Assembly: GCF_000429085.1 (NCBI RefSeq)
Contig: NZ_AUBE01000030.1
Location: 1 to 64,000 of the forward strand
DNA length: 64,000 bases
From: Streptomyces flavidovirens DSM 40150
GTDB lineage: Bacteria; Actinomycetota; Actinomycetes; Streptomycetales; Streptomycetaceae
Direction of reading: 5' to 3'
Below are positions 52,256 through 63,256 of the stretch, in pieces. The notes beneath the pieces are model-generated. The model made no database searches. It saw only the letters and a program-made list of their open reading frames with translations, and was not told the DNA's origin. Position numbers and translations under genes: made by a program. The number at the start of each line of letters is the position of its first letter. Position 1 is the stretch's first letter.

Positions 52256-54028
52256 TCATCGGATGCCCAATGGCCGGGGCCTGCCCACTTCCGAGGCCTT
52301 ACCGGACACGGCGAGAACGGAGAGCAGGACGAGTGCGCAGGCCGGGCCGAGCACGGTCCAGGGCGCCAGCTCCATGTACGGCTGATTCTCCGACAGCAGG
52401 CGGCCCCACTCCGCGGTGGGCGGCTGCTCACCCAGACCGAGGAAGCCGAGGGAGGCCAGCACGAGGACCGTGGTGGGCAGGCGCAGGAGGGCGTTGTGCA
52501 GTACGGCGGGCAGTACGGCGGGCAGCAGGTGGCGGCGGAGCAGATGCGCCGGTCCGGCGCCGAGTGAGATGGACGCGAGCATGTGGCCGCCGGCCCGTTC
52601 CTGTTCGAGCAGGGCGGCGGCCTGGGCGGCGTAGGGGGTCCAGCCGACCAGGCACACCGCGCACGCGGCGCCCCAGGCCGACGGGCCGGTCACCGCGGTC
52701 GTCAGCAGTCCGGCGAGGACGGCCGGCAGCGTCGCCACCACTTCGGTAAGCCCCGCGCCCACCTGTGCCGCCATGCCGAGCAACAGCCCGGTGACAGCGC
52801 AGACCGCCGTCACCGCGAGGGCCACGCCCGCCGTGCGCAGCGCCCCGTGGCCCAACCGGGCCAGCAGATCACGGCCGAGTGAATCCGTACCCAACGGGTG
52901 TGCCGCCGAGGGCGGGAGCAACCGGCCCGCCGTTTCCACGTGCAGGGGGTCACGCAACAGACCGGCAATGACCAGGGTGAGCAGGGAGACCGCACAGAAT
53001 CCGGCGACCCAGCGGGTGGAGCGCCCTCGCGGGAGGGCCGGCGCGTGCAGGGCGGGCAGGGCCCCGTCCCTCAGGGCAGGGCCGAGCAGAGCGCGACGCA
53101 GGGCCCGGAGGAGAAGACCGGCGGCGATGCCCAGCAGAACGAGGACCAGTGTCGCGGTCTGCAGCGGTGGCAGATCCTGGGCCACCGCCGCATCCAGAGC
53201 GAGTCGGCCGAGCCCTGGAATGTTGAAGATCTTCTCCACCGCGACGGCGCCGCCGACCAGGGCAACGACGGTCGGCAGTAGTTGCGGGAGCACTCCGGCC
53301 AGCGTGCGACGCAACGCGTGCCGGGCGATGTGGCCGGGGGCGAACCCGTAGGCATGCCAGGTGCGCGCCCACAGCTCGTGGAAGGCGGCGGGCAGCGACT
53401 GGTCGAGCAGACCGCCGATCATCGCCCCGGACGGCACACCGAGGGCGAGCGCAGGCAGCACCATCGACCACGGTCCCTCCCACCCGCTGGACGGGAACCA
53501 GCCCAGCCATACCCCGCATACGGTGGCGAGCAGTGAGGCGAGCAGGAACTTGGGCAACGCGGCGAGGACGGCGGCCCCGGTGGCCGCCCTTCCCCGGCGC
53601 AGGCGTCTGCGGGATCCGAGATACAGGGTGCGGGCACTGACCAGCGCGGCGACCACGATCGTGACCACGAGCGCGCCGAGCATCAGCGTGAAGGAGACAG
53701 CGAAGGCGGCCGTCACCTGGGGCAGGACCGCTTCGCCCGACACCCAGGAGGTGCCCGCGTCGCCTCGCGGCAGCCCGCCCAGCCACTGCGCGAGGTGCGT
53801 GAACGGCCCCTCGTCCAGGTGCAGTTACTCACGCACAGCGGCCAGTTGACCGGGGGTCGGATTTTGGTCGGCGGAGCGGGCCCGCAGGACCGTAAGCGCG
53901 GGGTCGTTCCCGGACAGCCAGGGCAGCAGGGCCACGGCCGTCAGCAGCGCTACCCCGGCGGCGAGGCGGCCGAGGCCCGCGCGCCACTGGGCCGGGCCGG
54001 CAGAGGCACCGGCCGACGTGACACTCAT
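52256..54028 (-). pseudogene. Second fused Opp/Dpp permease, interrupted by an in-frame TAA
   Basis: Read through, the frame from ATG 54028 to 52256 gives 590 codons, almost the length of the first fused permease, and aligns with it along its length (LLPWLSGNDPALTVLRARSAD; GDAGTSWVSGEAVLPQV; HPLGTDSLGRDLLARLGHGA). A TAA at 53827-53825, after about 67 codons, splits it. GTG at 53743 could restart translation but would lose the first helix. No frameshift is present. It is a single-base nonsense change, a recoding site or a sequence error. The binding-protein gene lies 6 bp upstream. Confidence 0.8.
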
Positions 54029-54034
54029 CAGCTG

Positions 54035-55558
54035 CTACTTCAGGCGGGTGTCGACGTCGACGAGGGAGCGCTCGCGAGGGTCGAGGAGCACGCCTTCGAC
54101 CTCGGTGGAGATTCCCTGGACGACCTTCTCGTGGACCAGCGGTACGACGGCATCGGTGCGCAGGATCTCTGCCTCGGCCGACATGATCTTCTGCTGTCGC
54201 TTCGCCGTGTCGCCTTCCCCGGCGGCGGACTTGATGGCCCGGTCCACCTTGGAGTCCTTGAGACCGGCGATGTTGTACACGCCGGCGCTCGTGTAGTCGC
54301 TCGCCAGGTATGCGACCGCGTCGCCGGTGTCGAGGAGCGTCACTCTGGAGAAGACGAGGGCGTCGTACCTGCCGGCGAGGAGGTCGGCCTCCATCTGCGT
54401 GTACTCGCGTACGTCCTGCTTCACGGTGAACCCGGCCTCCTCAAGCTGTTGCTGCAGGACGGTGGCGGCTTCGGGCAGTTCGGCGCGGTTGGTGTAGGTG
54501 GCCAGGCGCAGGGCCTTCCCCCCGGTCTTCGACTTGACCTGTACGGCCGTCGCGGCCTTGGCGCGGGCGGTCACCTCGACGCGCTTGCCGGCGGCCCAGG
54601 AGACGGCGGGCCCGAACAGGCCGTGCGCGGGGTCGGCGTATCCGCCGAAGACCGAGTCGACGAGGGCGGAACCGTCCACAGCCTCGCGAGCGGCGGCCCG
54701 CAGCGCCTCGTCCCTGAAGATGCCCATTCCGGTGTTGAGAACCAGGCTGTCGGTCCGTACGGAGGGCACTTCGTGGCGCGTGTCCTTGGACAGGAGCTTC
54801 GCCTGGGCGGTGGGGATCCACTCGGCGATGTCGGCATCGCCGCCGCGCAGGGCGTTGGCGCGGGCGGTGCCGTCGGCTATCCAGGTGACGTCGATCCCGG
54901 AAGCCCGGGCCATGCCACCCCAGTAGGCGTCGTAGCGGTCGAGTGTGGCCTTGGTCTTTCCGGTGAGCTTCGTGATCTCGAAGGGACCGGTGCCGGTGCC
55001 GACGGGGCTGACGGTGCCGTCCTTGCCGTACGCCTTCGGGGAGAGGATTCCCAGCGCCGGGCTGGCGAGCCGAAGCGGCAGCACCGGGTCGGCCGTCGCG
55101 GTCGTGATGGTGACGGTGCCGGCGTCCTCCGCCTTCGCGGTCAGGGTCACGTCGCTGAGGACGCGGGGCTTGGGCTTTGCCGCGCCCGCGCGGTCGAGCG
55201 CGTTGATCACGTTCTCGGCGGTGACCCGGGTGCCGTCGTGGAAGGTGGCCTCGCGCAGTTCGAAGGTCCAGGTGGTGGCGTTCTTGTGCGTCCAGGACTT
55301 GGCCAACGCGGGCGCGGCGGCTCCGTCCTCGTCCAGCACCGTCAGGCCCTCGGCGATGGAGAGCTTGCTCAGCACGGTGGCGTCGTTGCTGTACGGGGAG
55401 AGCGCCTGCACCGGTGGGACCGCGAGAGCAACCCTCAGCCGCCCGTCCGACGCGCCTTCGGCACCCGCGCCCGAGCCGCCCGCCCCGGACACGAAGCAGC
55501 CGGCCAGCAGCGGGGTGAGAGCAAGCACCGCGAAGAGGCCACGGGAGGTCCTGTGCAT
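54035..55558 (-). CDS. Family 5 solute-binding lipoprotein of the iron-boxed system
   Basis: 507 residues from ATG 55558. Lipobox LLAGC (Cys21). The body parallels the first binding protein segment by segment (LSIAEGLTVLDEDG; VGTGTGPFEITKLTG; YDAYWGGMARASGIDV; DGTARANALRGGDADIAEW; ATVLQQQLEEAGFTVKQDVREY). Seventy-six bp upstream is an IdeR/DmdR-like iron box, so iron starvation should induce it. No ATPase gene adjoins; the pair at 50531-52188 may energise it. Confidence 0.9.
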   Translation of the reverse strand: MHRTSRGLFAVLALTPLLAGCFVSGAGGSGAGAEGASDGRLRVALAVPPVQALSPYSNDATVLSKLSIAEGLTVLDEDGAAAPALAKSWTHKNATTWTFELREATFHDGTRVTAENVINALDRAGAAKPKPRVLSDVTLTAKAEDAGTVTITTATADPVLPLRLASPALGILSPKAYGKDGTVSPVGTGTGPFEITKLTGKTKATLDRYDAYWGGMARASGIDVTWIADGTARANALRGGDADIAEWIPTAQAKLLSKDTRHEVPSVRTDSLVLNTGMGIFRDEALRAAAREAVDGSALVDSVFGGYADPAHGLFGPAVSWAAGKRVEVTARAKAATAVQVKSKTGGKALRLATYTNRAELPEAATVLQQQLEEAGFTVKQDVREYTQMEADLLAGRYDALVFSRVTLLDTGDAVAYLASDYTSAGVYNIAGLKDSKVDRAIKSAAGEGDTAKRQQKIMSAEAEILRTDAVVPLVHEKVVQGISTEVEGVLLDPRERSLVDVDTRLK

Positions 55559-55633
55559 GGGGTTCCTGTCGTACGGGAGGGACGGCCAGGTCCCTTGCGG
55601 CACCAACTGGGGCGAAGGGACGACGACAGCTTA

Positions 55634-55652
55634 TAAGGCAAGCCTTTCTTTA
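55634..55652. promoter_or_regulatory. IdeR/DmdR-like iron box
   Basis: TAAGGCAAGCCTTTCTTTA, read on the minus strand, matches 16 of 19 positions of the IdeR/DmdR consensus TWAGGTWAGSCTWACCTWA. It lies in an AT-rich spot 76 bp before the second binding-protein start. Confidence 0.65.
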
Positions 55653-55940
55653 CTTCGCCGGGATAGGTGAAATCTCAACCAATGAGATCCAATTCACGAT
55701 GAGCAGCTGGACATCAAGGGCTGACGCCGACGCAGTGACCTTGCCCTCGCGGATGGGGTGCTTGGTGGAGCCGGACGGCTCCGGCTGTGTCGGTCCGGCC
55801 GTATCCGACGCGCGGGTTAAGGGCGGTGACCAGGCCGATGGATTCCCGACGCTCACGCGCAGCGCCTCGGTGTTGCGGCCCCGGAGAACAGCAGGCGCAG
55901 GTCGTTGGAGCTCTGGGGTGCGCGCTGATGGTTTGGGCGG
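55653..55940. other. 288 bp without a supported gene
   Basis: One minus-strand frame contains ESIGLVTALNPRVGY, which recalls the C-terminus of aspartase/fumarase-type lyases. Downstream residues do not fit and the frame breaks, so at most it is a relic. No other feature was seen. Confidence 0.3.
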
Positions 55941-56338
55941 TCAGCAGGAAGAGTTGGTCTGAGTGAGCAGGCCCATCCGCCAGGGCAGGCGGACGTAGTC
56001 GCCCCCGGCTCTGGGGTCCATGCCCTGGTAGACGTACTGCAGTCGGCACGGATTGATGGTCAGGGTCTGGTCGTTGCCTGCGCGGACCATCTCGCCGTGG
56101 CTGATGTCCTCGGTCCAGGCGCCGCCGGGGAAGGTGACGTTGTTACGGCTGGCGAAGGGTTCGTTCTCCGTGGCGGCCAGGGGGTCCAGGTGCCGGTGAG
56201 GCTGGTGGAGGTGAAGGAGCGGAAGTAGCGCCGGCCCGAGGTGTTGCTGATGGCCTCCTGGACCAGCAGGTACTGGTTGCTGCCGGCGACCTTCTACACG
56301 TTGGTCGCTTCGAACAGGTTGTTCTTGGTGTCCGACAT
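55941..56338 (-). pseudogene. GH62 alpha-L-arabinofuranosidase, C-terminal relic
   Basis: From 56338 the frame reads MSDTKNNLFEATNV, then TAG, then KVAGSNQYLL and RYFRSFTSTSLTGTWTP, then shifts frame into LAATENEPFASRNNVTFPGG, AWTEDISHGEM, CRLQYVYQGMDP and LPWRMGLLTQTNS. This is the C-terminal part of a secreted GH62 enzyme that removes arabinose from xylan. It has one nonsense codon, one frameshift and no N-terminal half. The left portion fuses directly to an amidohydrolase relic. Confidence 0.75.
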
Positions 56339-56348
56339 CGGATGTCGG
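56332..56348. repeat. Palindrome at the junction of two gene relics
   Basis: CCGACATC-G-GATGTCGG is a perfect 8+8 inverted repeat exactly where the GH62 relic meets the amidohydrolase relic. It may mark a recombination joint. Confidence 0.5.
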
Positions 56349-56820
56349 CACCGGGTCGTAGGTGAGGCCCGCAGGTCACGACCGCGTGCAGGCCCCGGTG
56401 TACGCCGGGCCGGTACAGCCAGTCGCGGTCCAGCTCGCTCTGCATCAAGTGCCGTACGCCGACCAGGGGTTCACCGCCGAGCGCTGCCCGCAGGGCGGCC
56501 AGCGTATCGGACAGGCGGTTCGAGGTGAGGTCGGCCCAGCCGACGACGCGTGCCACCAGGTGGTCGGTCCTCGGGGCCAGGGCCAGCAATTCCGGCGGTC
56601 TCGTCCGTCTCGGGCAGGACCTGGACCAGGTCGTGCGGCGATGCCCGCCGCCAAGGTCTCCCCCCGCCAAGCCACCCAGGGTGAAGTCCCGCCGTACGGG
56701 AGCCATCTCGAGCGCGTCGAGCCAGCGGTGTGGGCGGCGGTGGGGGCCGGAGTCCGCCGCCGGGTGGGAGGCGGACACCGGCCGCCAGAGGTGATGGTGT
56801 GCGCCACCTAGTGCCCGCAT
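56349..56820 (-). pseudogene. Amidohydrolase-2 (fuconolactonase-like) relic
   Basis: The start reads MRALGGAHHHLW (metal-binding HxH-type site), then PVRRDFTLGGLA. A frame change follows, with DLVQVLPETDETA in one frame and LALAPRTDHLVARVVGWADLTS, LVGVRHLMQSELDRDWLYRP in another. These are the N-terminal 150 or so residues of a TIM-barrel lactonase/amidohydrolase. It has at least two frameshifts and its C-terminal half is lost at the junction with the GH62 relic. Confidence 0.65.
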
Positions 56821-57009
56821 CAGGCAAGGTTCGCCCTGCTGGCATGCCCACCCGGACCCGGGGGAAGTCCTTCCTGATACGTTCCTGCCGCCGTGCACTG
56901 CTGCGAACCAAGGAGGTGAGACCCATCAACACTCTGACAGGTCGGGCCTCCCTCCCCTGCATGGCCTAGGGAGTGCCCGCAGAGGCATCCCGAAAGGCTT
57001 GAAAACGCT

Positions 57010-57741
57010 ATGCGCTTCATATCTGAGACGGCGTCCGACGGCGTCCGCGAACAGCTCTTTACCCTCAGTGAGATTCCCGGCGTGCTGTGGACGCCGGAAG
57101 GTACCGTCGACGCTCGTCCACTCATCTTGATGGGACACGGCGGCGGTCAGCACAAGAAGGCCCCCGGCATCCTGGCCCGTGCACGCCGCTTCGTGACAGA
57201 GCTCGGTTACGCGGTCGTGGCGGTCGACGTGCCCGCCCATGGCGACCGGCCGAAGGTCGAGGAATACGACCGGATCGCGACCGAGAACCAGGCTCGCATC
57301 GAGGCCGGTGACGAGCTGGCTCCGCTGATCGCCGGTTTTCAGGCGCTCGTGGCCCGCCAGACCGTGCCGGAATGGCAGGCGACCCTGGACGCGGTCCAGC
57401 AGCTCGACTACGTCGGCGATGGTCCGGTGGGCTACTGGGGAGTCTCGTTGGGGTGCGGACTCGGCGTTCCGTTCGTCGCTGCCGAACCCCAAATCCGCGC
57501 GGCGGTACTGGGCTTGGGCGGGGCACTGGCCTCGGCCGAGGCTGCCGCGGCGATCACCGTCCCGGTGGAGTTCTTGGTGCAGTGGGACGACGAGCGGGTG
57601 CCGCGAGTGCAGAGCATGGCGCTGTTCGACGCCTTGGCCTCGACCGAGAAGACGCTGCATGCCAACCCTGGCAAGCACGGGGAGATCCCGGCATTCGAGC
57701 TGGACAGCACGCTGAGGTTCTTCTCCCGGCACCTCGGCTAA
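57010..57741 (+). CDS. Alpha/beta hydrolase (dienelactone-hydrolase-like)
   Basis: 243 residues, intact. LILMGHGGGQHKKAP holds the oxyanion site, the nucleophile is in YWGVSLGCGLG, the acid in VQWDDERVP and the His in NPGKHGEIP. It belongs to small esterase/lactonase-type hydrolases. ATG at 57010 has GAAAGG upstream at 56993-56998. It stands alone among relics of sugar genes and an IS relic and may survive by chance or have its own use. Confidence 0.85.
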   Translation: MRFISETASDGVREQLFTLSEIPGVLWTPEGTVDARPLILMGHGGGQHKKAPGILARARRFVTELGYAVVAVDVPAHGDRPKVEEYDRIATENQARIEAGDELAPLIAGFQALVARQTVPEWQATLDAVQQLDYVGDGPVGYWGVSLGCGLGVPFVAAEPQIRAAVLGLGGALASAEAAAAITVPVEFLVQWDDERVPRVQSMALFDALASTEKTLHANPGKHGEIPAFELDSTLRFFSRHLG

Positions 57742-57816
57742 TACCCGCCGCCCGTGGTCCGTGGCGCGCCGATCAAGTTCCGTTTCTGTTCGGCGCGTTC
57801 ACGGAAACTGGTCGGC

Positions 57817-58830
57817 GTGGCCGACAGAGTCCAGGTTCGACAGATCGACGATTACGAAGGGCAGCGCCTGCTGCGGATCATCCGCAGGGGCACCAGGTCA
57901 GTGGTGACCTGGCGGCGAGCCCAGATGGTGCTGCTGTCCGCGCAAGGCATGCCGGCGGCGAAGATCGCCGAGGTGACGTTCACCAGCGATGACCGGGTCC
58001 GGGACGTGATCCACAACTTCAACGCCGACGGCTTCGACTCCCTGTATCCGGAGTGCAAAGGCGGTCAGCCCAAGACCTTCACCTTGCCCGAGCGGCGCGA
58101 GATCCTGCGCATCCTGCTCCGCGAGGAAGGTGTCTCCTTTCAACGCCTGAAGACTTGGAAGACCTCCCGCGACCCCGAGTACGCGGCCAAGAAGGCCCGC
58201 GTTGAGCACCTCTACGCCATCGCCGACGGCGAGGTCATACCCGAGGACGGCGATCCTGAAGTCGTCCTCTGCATGGACGAGTTCGGCCCGCTGAATCCGA
58301 CGCCCCACCCGGGCCGGCAGTGGGCCGAACGCGGCGGCAAGCACAAGGACTCCGACCCCGAACCACGCCGCAGACGGCGGGCGACCTACAACCGCTATGG
58401 CGGAGTACGCCACTTGTTCGCCGCCCTGGACCTCGTCAAGGGCAAGCTCTACAGCCACATCAAGCCGATCAAGAAGCGCACCCAGTTCCTGGAGTTCTGC
58501 CGCTACCTGCGCAGCCTCTACCCACCCGACATCCGTCTCGCAATTGTCTGTGACAACGTCTCCCCGCACCTGACGACGAAGCGGTGCCAGCGGGTCGGCG
58601 ACTGGGCGACGGCCAACAACGTCGAGATCGCCTACACCCCGACCAACAGCTCCTGACTCAACCGGATCGAGGCCCAGTTCACCGCCCTGCGCTACTTCAC
58701 CCTCGACGGCACCGACCACGCCGACCACAAGGAACAGGGCAGCATGATCCGCCGCTACATCATCTGGCGAAACCGCCACGCCGATGACCAGCGCCTACGC
58801 GCCGTCGTCGGCAGGGCAAACGTTGCCTGA
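57817..58830 (+). pseudogene. IS630-family transposase, deleted and interrupted
   Basis: GTG at 57817 opens ADRVQVRQIDDYEGQRLL. The helix-turn-helix and DDE core are recognisable: CMDEFGPLN (first Asp), CDNVSPHL (second Asp). A TGA at 58654 stands where relatives have a Trp codon, right before LNRIEAQF, which holds the catalytic Glu. The frame then continues to TGA at 58828. Between LPERREI and RILLREEGVSF the family normally has about 45 more residues, so an in-frame deletion is likely too. The element cannot move on its own. Terminal repeats were not identified. Confidence 0.85.
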
Positions 58831-58874
58831 TGCGGGACTAGTTTCAGGGCACCATGGTGGGCAGCGCCCGCCCG

Positions 58875-59597
58875 TCACTTCCCCGCTGTCGTCCCGAGGG
58901 GGAGGGGTTCGCCGGAGCGCAGGTGTTCCCTCAGCCACTGCTCGGTGTTGCTCACGTGCAGCAGTGCGGCGGCCTGGCTGAGGGCGGCGTCACGGGTGGA
59001 CAGCGCGTTGAAGATCACCTCGTGCTCGGCGAGAGTGCGGCCCGCGGCCTTGTCGTCGACCAGGCCGCGCCAGATGCGGGCGCGGAGAGTGCGGCCGGAG
59101 ATGCCTTCGAGGAGGGTGAGGAGGGTCTCGTTGCCCGTGGCCGAGATGACGGCGTGGTGGAAGGCGGCGTCGTGGGCGTTGAGCTGTTGGACGTCGTCGC
59201 GGGACTCGCGCATGGCGTCCAGGTGCCGCTTCACTCCGGCCAGTTGGGCGTCGGAGATCCGGACGGCGGCAAGGGCCGTGGCGATCGGTTCGAGGAGCCG
59301 CCGTACCTCCATGAGGTCCTGCAGGGCGACCGAGTCGCCCTGCAGGAGTTCCACCGCGCCGCCGAGCCCCTCCAGCAGCAGGCTCGGCTGGAGGCTGGTC
59401 ACGTACGTGCCGTCGCCCCGCCGGACCTCCAGGACCCGCGCGACGGCCAGCGCCTTGACCGCTTCGCGGGCGAGGTTGCGGGACAGTCCCAGCTGGGCGG
59501 CCAGGTCCGGCTCCGGTGGGAGCTTGGAGCCCGGCGGCAGGGCACCGGTCCGGATCAGCTCACGGATCTGCTCGATGGCCTTGTCCGTCAGAGACAC
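58875..59597 (-). CDS. FadR-type GntR regulator (FCD domain)
   Basis: 240 residues. Winged helix (LTDKAIEQIRELIRTGALPPG, LAAQLGLSRNLAREAVKAL) and FCD ligand domain (MEVRRLLEPIATALAA, HDAAFHHAVISATGNETLL, LAEHEVIFNALSTRD) with the metal-binding His residues. This group commonly controls sugar-acid or fucose-like catabolism. GTG at 59597 follows GGGAGGG. Its start overlaps the end of an aldo/keto reductase relic by 10 bp, which shows it was once in that operon. Confidence 0.92.
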   Translation of the reverse strand: MSLTDKAIEQIRELIRTGALPPGSKLPPEPDLAAQLGLSRNLAREAVKALAVARVLEVRRGDGTYVTSLQPSLLLEGLGGAVELLQGDSVALQDLMEVRRLLEPIATALAAVRISDAQLAGVKRHLDAMRESRDDVQQLNAHDAAFHHAVISATGNETLLTLLEGISGRTLRARIWRGLVDDKAAGRTLAEHEVIFNALSTRDAALSQAAALLHVSNTEQWLREHLRSGEPLPLGTTAGK

Positions 59598-59823
59598 CGC
59601 TCGTCCCTCCCCCCACCGTGCCCCGTGAGCACGTCCGACCTGATCAGCCCCTGAGTGCGGAGATCGTCCCAGAGGCCGTCCGGGACTTGCTGATCATGCA
59701 GTTCCACGTTTCGTCCGACCTGTTCCGCAGCCCGCGTGCCGAGGGTGACGTTGATGATACGGGGATGCGTGTGCGGGAAGGCGATCGCGGCGGCGGGCAG
59801 AGTCGTCTTGTGCGCCGCGCAGG
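59588..59823 (-). pseudogene. Aldo/keto reductase C-terminal relic
   Basis: An open frame without its own start reads LPAAAIAFPHTHPRIINVTLG, RAAEQVGRNVELHDQQVP and LWDDLRTQGLIRSDV. This is the C-terminal end of a D-threo-aldose 1-dehydrogenase-type reductase (L-fucose dehydrogenase group). The rest of the gene is gone; the UvrA-like gene ends 22 bp before it. The TGA overlaps the GntR start. Confidence 0.7.
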
Positions 59824-59844
59824 GGCGCATGCGACCCCCTTCCC

Positions 59845-62251
<2,407 letters not shown>

Positions 62252-62342
62252 ACTCGTCGTTCTCCAAGACTGTTGTGCGGCCGAATCGGCTGTGCGGACC
62301 CGTGGCCGTCAGTGGTTTCGCGGAGCCGCTGTCGCCCGGTAG

Positions 62343-62363
62343 CCCGGCGCCGATCGCGCCGGG
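62343..62363 (-). terminator. GC-rich hairpin, drrB-drrC gap
   Basis: CCCGGCGC-CGATC-GCGCCGGG, perfect 8-bp stem, 2 bp from the next, much stronger hairpin. Together they may attenuate transcription before the UvrA-like gene. Confidence 0.4.
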
Positions 62364-62365
62364 TC

Positions 62366-62409
62366 GGCCCCGGCCTCCGATCCGGTGGACCGGATCGGAG
62401 GCCGGGGCC
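62366..62409 (-). terminator. Very strong perfect hairpin after the DrrB-like gene
   Basis: A 20-bp perfect stem with a TGGA loop (left arm begins GGCCCCGGCC, right arm ends GGCCGGGGCC). It starts 7 bp beyond the permease stop in the direction of transcription. No U tract. Either a terminator or an mRNA-stabilising or attenuating element between operon genes. Confidence 0.7.
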
Positions 62410-62416
62410 GGTTTCG

Positions 62417-63256
62417 TCAGCGGCTCAGGTCCCGGAACCGTTTCACCGCCAGCGGGAAGAACACCACGATCAGGGCCACCGGCCAGGCCACCGCGAGCAG
62501 TTCCGCGTGGGTCGCGGCCCACGAGTCGCCACCCGCGCCCGGGTTGCCGAACAGGCCCCGTACCGCGGTGGCCGTCGCCGACATCGGGTTCCACTCCACG
62601 ATCGCGCCCAGCCACGAGGGCATGGATGCGGGCGAGGCGATGGCGTTGGAGAGGAAGGCGACCGGCCAGACCAGGATCTGCACGGCCTGCACCAGTTCGG
62701 GCCTGCCCGCGACCATCGCCAGGTGGATGCCGATCCACAGCATCGCGAACCGCAGCAGCAACAGCAGTCCCACGGCGCCCAGGAAGGAGGTGAAGCCCTC
62801 GTGCCAGCGCCAGCCGATCGCGTAGCCGACCGCGATCATGACGGTCAGGCCGACCACCGACTGCAGCATGTCGGCGACGCTCCGGCCGACCAGGACCGCA
62901 CCGGAGTTCATCGGCATCGAGCGGAACCGGTCGATGACCCCCTTGCCCAGGTCCTGGGTGACCGAGAGCATCGTCGCCTCAAGGCCGAAGGCCATGGTCA
63001 TGGTGAGCATGCCGGGCACCAGGTAGGCCTTGAAGTCGCCCTCGATGCCCTGTCCGCCGCCGATCAGGTAGCTGAACATCAGCAGCATCATCACCGGGAA
63101 GACCAGCCCGACGACCACCTGCACGGGCTGGCGCGCCCAGTGCGCCAGCTCACGCCGGGTCATCGTCCAGGAGTCGGCCGCCGCCCAGCCCAGCTTCGAG
63201 CCCGTGCCGTGTGCCGTGCTCACCTCGTGCGTCGTGCTCACACTGGTCGCACTCAT
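62417..63256 (-). CDS. ABC-2 permease, daunorubicin-resistance type (DrrB-like)
   Basis: 279 residues, six hydrophobic helices: VVVGLVFPVMMLLMFSYLIGG, YLVPGMLTMTMAFGLEATML, VVGLTVMIAVGYAIG and the long C-terminal helix WPVALIVVFFPLAVKRFRDL. The IDRFRSMPMNSGAVLVGR loop is the ABC-2 signature of drug exporters. ATG at 63256 overlaps the ATPase stop (ATGA). With the ATPase it would export a lipophilic drug such as an anthracycline-like compound. Confidence 0.92.
   Translation of the reverse strand: MSATSVSTTHEVSTAHGTGSKLGWAAADSWTMTRRELAHWARQPVQVVVGLVFPVMMLLMFSYLIGGGQGIEGDFKAYLVPGMLTMTMAFGLEATMLSVTQDLGKGVIDRFRSMPMNSGAVLVGRSVADMLQSVVGLTVMIAVGYAIGWRWHEGFTSFLGAVGLLLLLRFAMLWIGIHLAMVAGRPELVQAVQILVWPVAFLSNAIASPASMPSWLGAIVEWNPMSATATAVRGLFGNPGAGGDSWAATHAELLAVAWPVALIVVFFPLAVKRFRDLSR

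Noticed and set aside
55714..56049. Possible aspartase/fumarase-type lyase C-terminus (GLVTALNPRVGY)
   Set aside because: Only one short stretch fits and the following residues do not, so a relic is possible but not supported.
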